DNA from: an uncultured Bacteroidota bacterium | Lineage (GTDB): Bacteria > Bacteroidota > Bacteroidia > Chitinophagales > Chitinophagaceae | Direction of reading: 5' to 3' | NCBI GenBank assembly: GCA_937928385.1 | Contig: CALEZD010000124.1 | Coordinates: forward strand, 1-64,000 | DNA length: 64,000 bases | Shown here: piece after piece, positions 1 through 9,041 of the stretch | Numbering within the stretch: the stretch's first letter is position 1 | Layout: every line of letters starts with the position of its first letter | The notes under the pieces: generated by a model | The model's database searches: none | Told to the model about the DNA's origin: nothing | The model's input: the letters and a program-made list of their open reading frames with translations, nothing else | Made by a program: the position numbers and the translations under genes

Positions 1-3
1 AAA

Positions 4-1380
4 ATGATGAAAAAGTTACTATTATTATTATCTGTTTGTGTGTTGACAACCAGTGTCCAGGCTCAAAAGGTTGAAAGGACATCAAGGATGATTGCCGCTC
101 CGGTAGCATCTGAAGATTATCAACAACACGGTAAAAAAATAACGCTCGAAGAAATGAGGAAGCTGACACCGTGGAAATATGAGAGCAGGGTTGCAGGTAA
201 AGGAACAATGAGCGGTACTCGTACGTACAACTATGTTGAACTTCTCGATTTGTTAAACGCTGTTGATGATGGGTTCCCTTATCTGTGGGGATCAGGTGAT
301 GCATTGTCATACTTTACCGGTGGGGTTGATACAAGCAGCTACATGGGATTTGGTGCTGTATTGCATCCTTGGTACAATTTATTCAATGATGAGTTCGCAT
401 CTGATTTTAAAGGTAAAATCGGAATCCAGAGCTATAGCGCATACAGGGTTGACACTATTGCTATATATGGCAGTTATTTACAGAATAGTAACAAAAAGAA
501 TAATACTGTCGTAGATACACTTCGCGTTGCTTTAACTTACGGTAACGGCAGCAATGGTTCTGATCTGGATCTCACAAGTTGGTTTGGTGGTAACATCAAA
601 GCTAACTACGGTGTTGATACTTTAGTAGTTGTTGATGTACAGTATGACTTCAACCAAAGGATTGCTAAGGGTACTACCAGGGTGATTAAGAACATCCCGA
701 TTACCCAGGCAGTAGCTGATGATACACTGGCTAATGGTTTAAATCGTTTTGCTATTTATTTCGGCCAGAACATCCCTGCAGGTAACTTAGTGGCTGTTAC
801 AGCAACTGTAATTACCGGTGATCCAACCTACACACCCTATGACACTGTTTTCTACGGTTCAAGCAGGCCTAATGAAATTGTTGAATATAATATGATGCGC
901 CCATGGGTGTTCGAACAAAATACTAACTCGTATGCTACATATACAGCAGGAAACTACAACCTTGGTTTGGGCATGCTGAATATCCAGGACACTGGTAGTA
1001 ATTTCTATGACAGGTACCTGAACCAGTACTTCTGGACTAAAGAAAGCAGTTCTGAGTTCCCTTACATTGACTTTGTAATTACATGTACGGACTGTCCTCC
1101 AGTTTCAGTAGCCAACGTTACTAACAGTTTCGAAGCACATAATGCATTCCCTAACCCGGCTAACAACACTGTTGCTATTAAGTTTGGTTTAGAGTACGCA
1201 GCAGATGCAACTGTAAGCATCAGCAACTTGTTAGGTCAGCAAGTAGCTTCTCAAAAATTGGAGAAAGTATTATACGGCGAGGCTAAATTTGATGTGTCAA
1301 GCCTTTCAAACGGAATGTACATATATACTATAGAAACAAAAGACCTCCGTCAGTCTGGCCGTTTCTCAGTAGCACGCTAA
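4..1380 (+). CDS. secreted T9SS type A sorting-domain protein
   Basis: A 458-residue exported protein. Residues 1-20 form a signal peptide (MMKK, a leucine run, then VQAQ), so it crosses the inner membrane by Sec. The last ~75 residues are a T9SS type A sorting domain: the FPNPANN motif opens it, NLLGQQV is the central strand, and NGMYIYTIE with a basic end closes it. Such domains direct a protein through the type IX machinery to the cell surface. The ~360 residues between (aromatic, Asn- and Gly-rich, with DYYN-like strands) match no family I know, so the function is unknown. The start lies only 3 bases into the window; it is taken as complete because a normal signal peptide follows. Upstream context is missing. 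Confidence 0.85.
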   Translation: MMKKLLLLLSVCVLTTSVQAQKVERTSRMIAAPVASEDYQQHGKKITLEEMRKLTPWKYESRVAGKGTMSGTRTYNYVELLDLLNAVDDGFPYLWGSGDALSYFTGGVDTSSYMGFGAVLHPWYNLFNDEFASDFKGKIGIQSYSAYRVDTIAIYGSYLQNSNKKNNTVVDTLRVALTYGNGSNGSDLDLTSWFGGNIKANYGVDTLVVVDVQYDFNQRIAKGTTRVIKNIPITQAVADDTLANGLNRFAIYFGQNIPAGNLVAVTATVITGDPTYTPYDTVFYGSSRPNEIVEYNMMRPWVFEQNTNSYATYTAGNYNLGLGMLNIQDTGSNFYDRYLNQYFWTKESSSEFPYIDFVITCTDCPPVSVANVTNSFEAHNAFPNPANNTVAIKFGLEYAADATVSISNLLGQQVASQKLEKVLYGEAKFDVSSLSNGMYIYTIETKDLRQSGRFSVAR

Positions 1381-1400
1381 TTAGTCAGATATTTTATAAT

Positions 1401-1430
1401 AAAAGGGTGGCAAGATTGCCGCCCTTTTTT
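1401..1430 (+). terminator. rho-independent terminator
   Basis: Stem GGGTGGCAA / TTGCCGCCC (one G-T pair, 2-base loop) flanked by AAAA and a run of six T. It closes the T9SS gene ending at 1380. Confidence 0.85.
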
Positions 1431-1523
1431 ATTTTTCCGAAACAATACTTTATTATTGCACATCCCCGGCGAAAGGCAGTAAGGGAATTACTAATAATAT
1501 AAATAGAGCAAAAGGTCAACCGA

Positions 1524-3869
1524 ATGGCAAAGAACCTGTTGATAGTGGAGTCTCCGGCAAAGGCGAAAACGATAGAAAAAATACTGGGTGAGGATTTTGA
1601 GGTAATGTCATGCTATGGCCACATCCGCGATCTGGAGAAGGAGGACATGGGTATTGACATTGAGAATGACTATACGCCTAAATACAAAATATCGGACGAT
1701 AAGCAGAAGGTGGTAAAAGACCTGAAATCGCAGGCTAAAAAATCTGAAGAGGTTTGGCTGGCAACGGATGAGGACCGCGAAGGGGAGGCCATATCATGGC
1801 ACCTTTGCGAAGTACTCGGACTGGACCCTCGCAAAACGAAAAGGATAGTCTTTCACGAAATCACCAAGCCGGCCATAAAGAAGGCAGTGGAGAAGCCGCG
1901 CACCGTGAATATGGATCTGGTAAATGCCCAGCAGGCCCGCCGCATACTCGACCGTATTGTGGGATTTGAAATTTCGCCTATACTGTGGCGTAAGATGAGC
2001 ATGCGCAATAACCTGTCTGCAGGGCGCGTACAGTCGGTAGCAGTTAGGTTGATAGCGGAGCGCGAAAGGGAAATCAATAAATTTGAGCCACAAAGCAGCT
2101 TTAAGCTGGATGCGTATTTCCAGGCCGATGACCTGAATAAAAAGAAAGTAACATTCAAAGCAGAAAGCGGCGAAAAGATAAATGACGAAGGTGGTGCGCA
2201 AAAATACCTGTCTGACTGTATTGGTGCCACATATACGGTAAGCGACGTGCAGGTGAAACCGGCTAAGAAATCGCCCACAGCACCTTTTACTACATCTACG
2301 CTGCAACAGGAAGCCAGCCGCAAGCTGGGATACTCCGTATCGAAAACCATGCTGCTGGCGCAGAAACTATATGAAAGCGGACAGATAACCTATATGCGTA
2401 CCGATTCGGTAAACCTGTCGGAAACCGCGTTGGAGGGAATACGCAACGAAATATTGTCGCAGTACGGCGAAAAATACCATCATCAGCGCCAATATAAAAA
2501 CAAGAACGAGAGTGCCCAGGAAGCGCACGAAGCCATACGCCCAACGGACATGAGCGTGATGCAGACGGGTAATGCTGATGCACAGCGTCTGTACGAAATG
2601 ATATGGAAACGCACTATTGCCAGCCAGATGTCTGATGCAGAACTGGAGCGTACAACAGCCAAAATAAATATATCCACCCGCAAAGATGAACTGACTGCAA
2701 AAGGTGAAGTACTGCGTTTTGATGGTTTCCTGAAAGCATATACCGAAGGCAGGGACGATGAAGATGGCGATGAGGAAAACGCGGATATGCTGCCGCCGCT
2801 GACTGTAGGTATGCAACTGCCACTGGTAGAAATGCGCAGTACAGAGCGGTTCACACGCCCTCACCCACGTTATACCGAGGCATCGCTGGTTAAGAAACTG
2901 GAAGAGCTGGGTATAGGCCGGCCCTCTACTTATGCACCCACCATCAGTACTATACAGCAGCGTGGCTATGTAGAGAAAAGGGATAAAGAGGGGATACCCC
3001 GCGTGTACAGGATACTGAGCCTGAAGGGTAGTGAGATAACCAGGAAGGAAGAAACTGAAAATATTGGTGCGGAGCGTAATAAACTTTTTCCTACCGACCT
3101 GGGACTGGTAGTAACCGACTTCCTGAGCGAGCATTTTCAGAAGGTGATGGATTACGGTTTTACAGCCAAAATAGAGCAGGAGTTTGACGATATAGCACAG
3201 GGAAAAATAGTATGGCATAAGATGATAGACAGCTTCTACCATCCTTTTCATAAAAATGTAGAGCATACACTGGAGCATGCAGAACGTGCAAAAGGTGAAC
3301 GTATGCTGGGCGAAGACGCTGAAAGCGGCAAGCCTGTGGTAGCGCGCCTGGGCAGGTTTGGCCCAATGGTACAGATAGGCGGAACGGAAGATGAAGAGAA
3401 GCCCCGCTTTGCCAAACTGCGCCCCAACCAGAGCATAGAAACCATTACTTTCGATGAGGCTATGGAGCTGTTCAAACTGCCGCGCAAGTTGGGCTTGTTT
3501 GAGGGTAGTGATGTAGTGGTGAACATCGGACGCTTTGGCCCTTATGCGCAGCACGATAGCAAGTTTTATTCGCTGAAAAAAGAGATGGACCCCTACACGG
3601 TAGAACTGGATGAAGTAGCACCGCTGATAGAAGAGAAACGTAAAGCTGCCGCAGAGAATACCATCAAAATATTTGAAAAAGAAAAAATAAAGATACTGAA
3701 AGGCCCGTATGGCCCTTATATCAAACAAGGCCTGCGCAACTATAAATTGCCAAAGGAAAAGCAGGAAACCGCTGCCGACCTGACTATTGAAGAAGTGAAG
3801 GCGATAATAGAAGATGTGAAAGCCAACCCGCCCAAAAAAGCTGCACGCGGTAAGAAGAAAAAGTCGTAA
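1524..3869 (+). CDS. topA: DNA topoisomerase I (type IA)
   Basis: A 781-residue cytoplasmic enzyme that relaxes negative supercoils by passing DNA through a transient single-strand break. The N-terminal Toprim domain shows LLIVESPAKAKTI and the acidic metal site TDEDREGEAISWH. The active-site tyrosine lies in ITYMRTDS, followed by the usual EAHEAIRPT and GRPSTYAPT motifs. Instead of Cys4 zinc fingers, the C-terminus carries three topo C-terminal repeats (GRFGPMVQIG, IGRFGPYAQ, KGPYGPYIKQG) and a lysine-rich tail (KKAARGKKKKS). This Cys-free layout is common in Bacteroidota. The next gene starts 23 bases downstream and is probably cotranscribed. Long open frames on the opposite strand are shadows. 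Confidence 0.97.
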   Translation: MAKNLLIVESPAKAKTIEKILGEDFEVMSCYGHIRDLEKEDMGIDIENDYTPKYKISDDKQKVVKDLKSQAKKSEEVWLATDEDREGEAISWHLCEVLGLDPRKTKRIVFHEITKPAIKKAVEKPRTVNMDLVNAQQARRILDRIVGFEISPILWRKMSMRNNLSAGRVQSVAVRLIAEREREINKFEPQSSFKLDAYFQADDLNKKKVTFKAESGEKINDEGGAQKYLSDCIGATYTVSDVQVKPAKKSPTAPFTTSTLQQEASRKLGYSVSKTMLLAQKLYESGQITYMRTDSVNLSETALEGIRNEILSQYGEKYHHQRQYKNKNESAQEAHEAIRPTDMSVMQTGNADAQRLYEMIWKRTIASQMSDAELERTTAKINISTRKDELTAKGEVLRFDGFLKAYTEGRDDEDGDEENADMLPPLTVGMQLPLVEMRSTERFTRPHPRYTEASLVKKLEELGIGRPSTYAPTISTIQQRGYVEKRDKEGIPRVYRILSLKGSEITRKEETENIGAERNKLFPTDLGLVVTDFLSEHFQKVMDYGFTAKIEQEFDDIAQGKIVWHKMIDSFYHPFHKNVEHTLEHAERAKGERMLGEDAESGKPVVARLGRFGPMVQIGGTEDEEKPRFAKLRPNQSIETITFDEAMELFKLPRKLGLFEGSDVVVNIGRFGPYAQHDSKFYSLKKEMDPYTVELDEVAPLIEEKRKAAAENTIKIFEKEKIKILKGPYGPYIKQGLRNYKLPKEKQETAADLTIEEVKAIIEDVKANPPKKAARGKKKKS

Positions 3870-3892
3870 ATTAACCTTGCGAAACGGAAAAG

Positions 3893-4774
3893 ATGAGCAT
3901 GCCGCATGAGAAGGAAATATCGGCTTTGTTGCAACTGATTGATGACCCCGATACAGAGGTGTTTGATACAGTGGCAGAAAAACTGCTGAATTATGGTGTG
4001 GAGATAATCCCCAACCTTGAGAAGTTGTGGGAAGTAACAGCAGATACAGCCACCCAGGAGCGGATTGAAATGCTGATACACCGTGTACATTTCCAGAACC
4101 TGCAGAAAGAGTTTTATGACTGGAGCCAGGCTCCAAAACCTGAGCTGCTGCGAGGTGCAATACTGGTAGCTAAGTTCCAGTTTCCTGAAATGAACGTACC
4201 GTCGATACTCACACAGTTCGACCAGATACGCAGGAATATATGGCTGGAGCTGAATAACTACCTTACTCCGCTGGAACAGGTCAACATCCTGAACAGCATA
4301 CTCTTTAACTATTACAAATTGCAGGGGCACGAACTGACGGAACGTGAGCCTAAATATTACTACATCAACCAGGTGCTGGAAAGCAAGCAGGGCAACGCAT
4401 ACTCAATAGGTGTATTGTACCTGGCGCTTTGCGAGTTGCTGGACATTCCCATATTTGCCATAGACCTGCCACGCCAGTTTGTATTTGCCTATATAGATAC
4501 ATTGCACCATTTCTACAGCGTAGACGATGCCCCCGTGCAGCAGATGCAATTCTTTGTTGACCCTATGAACGGTATGGTGTACACGCAAAAAGACGTGGAC
4601 ACTTACCTGAAAAAGATAAACGCTACCGACAGGGAGGCATACTTCAAGCCATTAGACGCAAAACGGGTCATCTTCAAAATGCTGGAAGAGCTGATGCTGT
4701 GCTACCGCTACAAGCGCGATGACGAAAAATCGGCGGAGATACAGGAGTTGATGAATATACTGGTGGGGGTGTAG
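3893..4774 (+). CDS. transglutaminase-like (SirB1/TPR-type) protein
   Basis: 293 residues, no signal peptide. The middle carries the SirB1_N/transglutaminase-like core 2 pattern: GNAYSIGVLYLALCELLDIPIFAIDLP... then RQFVFAY and a YSVDD segment ending FFVDP. In this family the fold is cysteine-protease-like but usually non-catalytic; the Cys in LALCELL is not obviously the nucleophile. The N-terminal ~100 residues are helical (HEAT-like ALLQLIDDPDTEV). Molecular role is unknown in Bacteroidota. It follows topA by 23 bases, so it is likely in the same transcript, which ends in the hairpins downstream of 4799. Confidence 0.75.
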   Translation: MSMPHEKEISALLQLIDDPDTEVFDTVAEKLLNYGVEIIPNLEKLWEVTADTATQERIEMLIHRVHFQNLQKEFYDWSQAPKPELLRGAILVAKFQFPEMNVPSILTQFDQIRRNIWLELNNYLTPLEQVNILNSILFNYYKLQGHELTEREPKYYYINQVLESKQGNAYSIGVLYLALCELLDIPIFAIDLPRQFVFAYIDTLHHFYSVDDAPVQQMQFFVDPMNGMVYTQKDVDTYLKKINATDREAYFKPLDAKRVIFKMLEELMLCYRYKRDDEKSAEIQELMNILVGV

Positions 4775-4798
4775 GTATTCCCACCACAAATATCTTTT

Positions 4799-4928
4799 CA
4801 ATTGTCCCGGTCTTCAGGCCGGGTTTTTTATTGTGTATTGTGATAGGCTTTAGCCTAATATGGCGTGCATGTTTGGCTAAAGCCTCCCTCCATATTTTGT
4901 TTTCCCGGCTTAAAAGCCGGGGCAATTG
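4799..4928. repeat. composite extragenic palindromic element (REP/BIME-like)
   Basis: A symmetric 130-bp block. The outer ends are CAATTG (4799-4804 and 4923-4928). Inside each lies a GC hairpin (CCCGG...CCGGG at 4806-4823; CCCGGCT...AGCCGGG at 4904-4921). In the middle is a perfect 11-bp inverted repeat, AGGCTTTAGCC (4845-4855) and GGCTAAAGCCT (4875-4885). The first hairpin is followed by six T and can terminate the topA-side transcript. Nested hairpins of this kind resemble REP/BIME elements dispersed by RAYT transposases; no transposase is nearby. No second copy was seen in this window. Confidence 0.7.
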
Positions 4929-4998
4929 GTAAGGCAGGTTATTGAGTGATGAGCTACCGCATGAGACGGGACAGACAGCGGGGGTAAAGTATACTCAT

Positions 4999-5676
4999 TT
5001 AGTGTATTGGTAAATTGAAAGCTATGCGGTGGTTTACTTCCGGGATTGTATAAATATTTCCAGCACTGTCTTCGACAATGATGGAACGTAATACTAAACG
5101 GACGTTGTCTTTAATCCACATTGTACATAGTTTTTGATTAATTCCGTTGTCAAAATATTTATTATCTGAATGCATTGTGTATACAAGTTTCCCATTCAAG
5201 AATAGGTCCGCTTTAAAGGATTTAATATTGTAACCGCATGATGCATATTCGCTTTTTGGGTATTCAGCATATATCCATCGTAACGGATATTCCGGCCATG
5301 ACCTATGTGCCTTTTTATAAAAATATATTTCGGGTAAGGGCAATTGTCTACGGACATACCTGTATGCTGAATCAACAAATGCTGTCCCATCATATATTTC
5401 CAGCAAAATACTGTCCATTCCAGGCTGAGGCTCTATGAGAAACATTGTCCAGACATCCGATACAACCTTTGTCCTCTCAATAGTGGCGTGCGGACTTTTT
5501 AAATTCAATCTTTGGGCAGGTATGCCATCCACGATAATATCATAAGACATTTTACATGGGCCGTTAATGCTGTCAAGTGAGATTTCCTGACGATTGATTC
5601 GAAAAAGGGAGAACTTCTCCTGTGCAAAAAGGGATAGAGGGATAATGGCAATGATAGTTAGTATTACGAGTTTCAT
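4999..5676 (-). CDS. secreted protein of unknown function, tail of the aro operon
   Basis: 225 residues with a clear signal peptide (MKLVILTIIAIIPLSLFAQ), so periplasmic or surface. The body is beta-rich, contains a WPEYPLRW segment and several tyrosines, and I recognise no family. There is no lipobox and no T9SS tail. Its start codon lies 4 bases after the aroC stop, so it is probably translated from the same message as aroB-aroA-aroC, although nothing in it suggests an aromatic-biosynthesis role. Base composition is slightly more AT-rich than aroC. Confidence 0.65.
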   Translation of the reverse strand: MKLVILTIIAIIPLSLFAQEKFSLFRINRQEISLDSINGPCKMSYDIIVDGIPAQRLNLKSPHATIERTKVVSDVWTMFLIEPQPGMDSILLEIYDGTAFVDSAYRYVRRQLPLPEIYFYKKAHRSWPEYPLRWIYAEYPKSEYASCGYNIKSFKADLFLNGKLVYTMHSDNKYFDNGINQKLCTMWIKDNVRLVLRSIIVEDSAGNIYTIPEVNHRIAFNLPIH

Positions 5677-5680
5677 TATT

Positions 5681-6649
5681 TCAGGATAAAAGTTTCAAAT
5701 CCGCCAACGCAATAGCGCAGGCAGCCTCCACTACTACAGGTGCGCGTAAGGCGATACACAAATCATGCCTGCCTTTTACGGTAAATGCTTCTACAGACTG
5801 CGATTGACTATTCCAGGTCTGTTGTTCTTTGGGTGTGCTGCTGGTGGGTTTTATAGCTACACGGAAAACGAGTTCATTGCCATTGGTGATGCCCCCATTG
5901 ATGCCCCCTGCATGGTTGGTTTTGGTGCTGCCCCGCCCGTCCAGTATAGCATCGTTGTTTTCGCTACCGGTTGATTTGCTGCCTGCAAAGCCACTGCCAA
6001 ACTCAATGCCCTTGGTAGCAGGTATGGAAAAGACCAAATGGCTGATAACAGACTCCACAGAATCAAAGAAAGGTTCGCCCCATCCGATGGGTAAGCCGGT
6101 AGCGGTACATTCAATAATTCCTCCAATGCTATCCTGCATCTCCACCGCCTGGTTGATGGCAGCTTCAATATCCGTATTGCCACCTGCTTCTATCAATCGT
6201 GCTGTGGGCAGTACAGGGGCTATGATTTTCTTGGCAATTACTCCGGCAGCCACTAACGCCAATGTTAACCTGCCTGAAGAATGCCCGCCGCCGCGGTAGT
6301 CGTTATAGCCTTTATATTTTTTATCCAATACAAAATCGGCATGGCCGGGGCGGGGAGTGTGTCTTATAGCTTCGTAGTCTTTAGATTGTATATTATTATT
6401 CCTGAACAGGATAGTAACGGGTGCGCCCGTGGTATAACTATTGAATACACCGCTGATGATTTCCGGCATATCCTCTTCTTTGCGTGGTGTGGTGCCCGTT
6501 GCACCGGCTTTGCGGCGTTCCAGGTCGGGCAGGAAATCTTCGATAGATAACGATATACCTGCAGGGCAACCATCCACCGTTACTCCTACCGCTACTCCAT
6601 GCGACTCGCCGAATATGCTTAACCTGAATATACGCCCGAAACTGTTCAT
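5681..6649 (-). CDS. aroC: chorismate synthase
   Basis: 322 residues. It converts 5-enolpyruvylshikimate-3-phosphate to chorismate, the last step of the shikimate pathway, using reduced FMN. Family signatures: FGESHG near the N-terminus, TPRPGHADF, the FMN/phosphate loop RGGGHSSGRLT, and GRGSTKTNHAGGINGGI followed by GRHDLCIALRAPVVVEA at the C-terminus. It is somewhat shorter than the usual ~350-360 residues, but all core motifs are present. It starts 4 bases after the aroA stop, so aroB-aroA-aroC form a compact operon for three of the last shikimate steps. Confidence 0.96.
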   Translation of the reverse strand: MNSFGRIFRLSIFGESHGVAVGVTVDGCPAGISLSIEDFLPDLERRKAGATGTTPRKEEDMPEIISGVFNSYTTGAPVTILFRNNNIQSKDYEAIRHTPRPGHADFVLDKKYKGYNDYRGGGHSSGRLTLALVAAGVIAKKIIAPVLPTARLIEAGGNTDIEAAINQAVEMQDSIGGIIECTATGLPIGWGEPFFDSVESVISHLVFSIPATKGIEFGSGFAGSKSTGSENNDAILDGRGSTKTNHAGGINGGITNGNELVFRVAIKPTSSTPKEQQTWNSQSQSVEAFTVKGRHDLCIALRAPVVVEAACAIALADLKLLS

Positions 6650-6653
6650 ACTG

Positions 6654-7880
6654 CTAATTTACAAATTGGCAATCAACACCTAAGGATAATAAATCGTCAA
6701 AAAAAGCCGGGTAAGACTTGTTGACTGCTTCAGCGCCGTTAATAGTCACCGGCCCCGTTGCCCTGAGTGCCGCAATAGCTGCTGCCATCACTATACGGTG
6801 GTCGTTATAAGAATTTATGATACAACTCCTGAATGGTTTTTCGGCACCGATTACTATCAATTCATCATCATTGCTTAAGACAAATGAGGTGCCTAATTTA
6901 TACAACAGTGCATATATGCTTTCAGCGCGGTTGCTCTCTTTATATTTCAACCGGTGCAAGCCCTTTATTTTACTTACGCCCTTACAATAGGCTGCATACA
7001 CTGCAAGTATGGGAAACAAGTCGGGACTGTGCGTGGCATCAAATTCGAAAGCCTTATTTCCATTGACTACTTTAGTGATAGTAGCATCAGCTTGTACGGA
7101 ATTTTCTTTCAATCCTTTGATATATACCTCAGCACCCATTACCTGCGCTACTATGAAATTTGCCCCCGCACTCCAGTCGCCCTCGATATGTATGTTTACT
7201 TCATCTACCTGTGTATGCAGCTTCGGGTCAATGATAAATTTCCGGTAGTCCTGGTTGATAATATTCTTTCCGAATGATTTTAGTATTTGCAGTGTCAGGT
7301 CAATATATGGTTGGCTGACGAGGTGGCTTACCATTATATGAACAGGCTCAGTAGCCGTAAACGAATACACAGTTAAGAGGCCCGTAAGGAACTGTGAGCT
7401 GGCGGAACCATCTATTTTTATATTGCCGGGCTGCAAGGACCCGCGCACCACCATAGGCAGGCCATCGTTGGTCTCCAAAATAGACACGCCAAGTTTTGGC
7501 AATACATGCAAATACTCTTTCATGGGGCGGTGCAGCAAACTGCCCGTGCCTGTCACTGTAATATCGCTATGCGATAATGCTGCAATAGGAATAAACAACC
7601 TGGCAGACAATCCGCTCTCGCCGCAATGTATTACATCGCTTTTAGGCCTTAACCCGCTGCTGACAATTTCAATAGTATTATCCACAGTTTCATATACCTC
7701 TGCGCCCAGTTGCTGAATGATACTGAGTGCGGCTTTATCATCATCGGAATAGCCGGGGTTGGTAATAACCGTAGTGCCGTTGTGCAGCAATGCAGCGGCA
7801 CAGGCACGCTGCATCATGCTTTTAGAAGGTGGTATAGTTACCACCCCACTCATGTTACCGGGACTAACTATTACCTGCAT
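6654..7880 (-). CDS. aroA: 3-phosphoshikimate 1-carboxyvinyltransferase (EPSP synthase)
   Basis: 408 residues, cytoplasmic. It transfers the enolpyruvyl group of PEP to shikimate-3-phosphate. Visible motifs: PPSKSMMQRACAAALL (substrate Lys/Ser), GSASSQFLTGLL, KYKESNRAESI and SYNDHRIVMAAAIAAL, all in the expected order of the two-domain inside-out barrel. The start overlaps the 3' end of aroB by 17 bases and the stop is 4 bases before aroC, which argues for coupled translation. Confidence 0.96.
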   Translation of the reverse strand: MQVIVSPGNMSGVVTIPPSKSMMQRACAAALLHNGTTVITNPGYSDDDKAALSIIQQLGAEVYETVDNTIEIVSSGLRPKSDVIHCGESGLSARLFIPIAALSHSDITVTGTGSLLHRPMKEYLHVLPKLGVSILETNDGLPMVVRGSLQPGNIKIDGSASSQFLTGLLTVYSFTATEPVHIMVSHLVSQPYIDLTLQILKSFGKNIINQDYRKFIIDPKLHTQVDEVNIHIEGDWSAGANFIVAQVMGAEVYIKGLKENSVQADATITKVVNGNKAFEFDATHSPDLFPILAVYAAYCKGVSKIKGLHRLKYKESNRAESIYALLYKLGTSFVLSNDDELIVIGAEKPFRSCIINSYNDHRIVMAAAIAALRATGPVTINGAEAVNKSYPAFFDDLLSLGVDCQFVN

Positions 7881-8904
7881 GTATAAATTCTTCTAAGGCC
7901 TGCCTGATTGTTGCAAATTCTATATTACGTACCTCCGCTTTACCTCTTTCTTTCAACACGATAAAATCAATGCCATCATTCCCACGTTTTTTATCCATCG
8001 TTAATACCTTCATCAATTCATCTGTGTCAGCTTGTACGCCGGTAGGTAAACCGTATTGTTTCAGTAAATCAGAAAGTTGTTTTTTTATATTACTGTCCAG
8101 CCCGTATTGCTCAGACAAGTGACAGGCAACGAGCATACCTAACGCTACCGCATGTCCGTGTGGTATATTACAAACTGTTTCGAAAGCATGGCCAGCCGTA
8201 TGCCCGAAGTTGAGCAGCTTGCGCATGCCGCTTTCCCGTTCATCAGCCAATACAATTTTGTTTTTCCAATCGGCACAGCGGGATACGAGCGCTGAGGTGG
8301 AGGCGTTGTCATTTTTATAAAATTGAACATTACGTTCCGCCAGCTCGGCAAAAAGTTCTTTATCAAACAGGCATGCGTATTTTATCACTTCGGCAAAACC
8401 ATTGCTCCATTCTCCATCGGGCAGCGTATGTAAGAACTGTGTATCAAACAAAATAAAATCCGGCTGGCTGATGGTGCCCAGCAGGTTTTTCTGTAAGCCT
8501 ATATTAATACCGTTTTTACCTCCTATAGAAGCATCTACCATACCCAGTAAAGAAGTGGGTACATATCCAAAGGGCAGACCCCGCATATATACCGAGGCTA
8601 TAAACCCGGTAATATCTGTAACCATACCCCCGCCAACCCCCAGCAGGAAGGTTTTGCGGTGTGCCTGGTGTTCCAGCAGTTGTTGTGTGATGGATAAGAT
8701 GGTACTGAAGTTTTTGTGGTATTCCGCAGCCGGAATGGTGATAACCGCTTTAAAATCACTAAAAACTTGATGGTATAAAGCCCTGACATTAGTATCTGTG
8801 ATAATGATACATTCCGCAGGATTGAGCCATTGGTGCAGATGCTCAAAAGAACTGCTGAACAGGTACCTGACCGTGCCGCCCGGAAATGTAACAGAATACT
8901 GCAT
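7864..8904 (-). CDS. aroB: 3-dehydroquinate synthase
   Basis: 346 residues. It cyclises DAHP to 3-dehydroquinate (NAD and metal dependent), the second shikimate step. Motifs: GGGMVTDITGFIAS (NAD site), PTSLLGMVDASIGGKNGIN, and the zinc-ligand region LNFGHTAGHAFE with HGHAVALGM. First gene of the aroB-aroA-aroC operon; its end overlaps aroA by 17 bases. The ATG sits only 6 bases from a -7 like element (TAACTTTA), so the message may be almost leaderless. It diverges from mnmA. Confidence 0.96.
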   Translation of the reverse strand: MQYSVTFPGGTVRYLFSSSFEHLHQWLNPAECIIITDTNVRALYHQVFSDFKAVITIPAAEYHKNFSTILSITQQLLEHQAHRKTFLLGVGGGMVTDITGFIASVYMRGLPFGYVPTSLLGMVDASIGGKNGINIGLQKNLLGTISQPDFILFDTQFLHTLPDGEWSNGFAEVIKYACLFDKELFAELAERNVQFYKNDNASTSALVSRCADWKNKIVLADERESGMRKLLNFGHTAGHAFETVCNIPHGHAVALGMLVACHLSEQYGLDSNIKKQLSDLLKQYGLPTGVQADTDELMKVLTMDKKRGNDGIDFIVLKERGKAEVRNIEFATIRQALEEFIHAGNS

Positions 8905-8910
8905 GGAGCG

Positions 8911-8918
8911 TAAAGTTA
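8911..8918 (-). promoter_or_regulatory. -7 promoter element for aroBAC
   Basis: TAACTTTA on the minus strand, one base off the Bacteroidota -7 consensus TAnnTTTG, ending 6 bases before the aroB ATG. No clear -33 TTG was found at the right distance. Confidence 0.4.
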
Positions 8919-9011
8919 CCCTGAAAGCATGAAAATAATGTATATCAGGGGTGGTGATACGGCAGTATTGAATATCTATCAGGGGAAAACGTGTGCTAAA
9001 CAGGTTATTCG

Positions 9012-9019
9012 TAACTTTG
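9012..9019 (+). promoter_or_regulatory. -7 promoter element for mnmA
   Basis: TAACTTTG matches TAnnTTTG exactly, 22 bases before the mnmA ATG. The -33 part is not obvious. Confidence 0.5.
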
Positions 9020-9041
9020 CAAATTCTGAATTAACATAGTA

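Noticed and set aside
2367..4160. A 597-codon open frame on the minus strand
   Set aside because: Antisense to topA and the next gene, with Cys/Phe/Tyr-rich low-complexity translation typical of a shadow frame.
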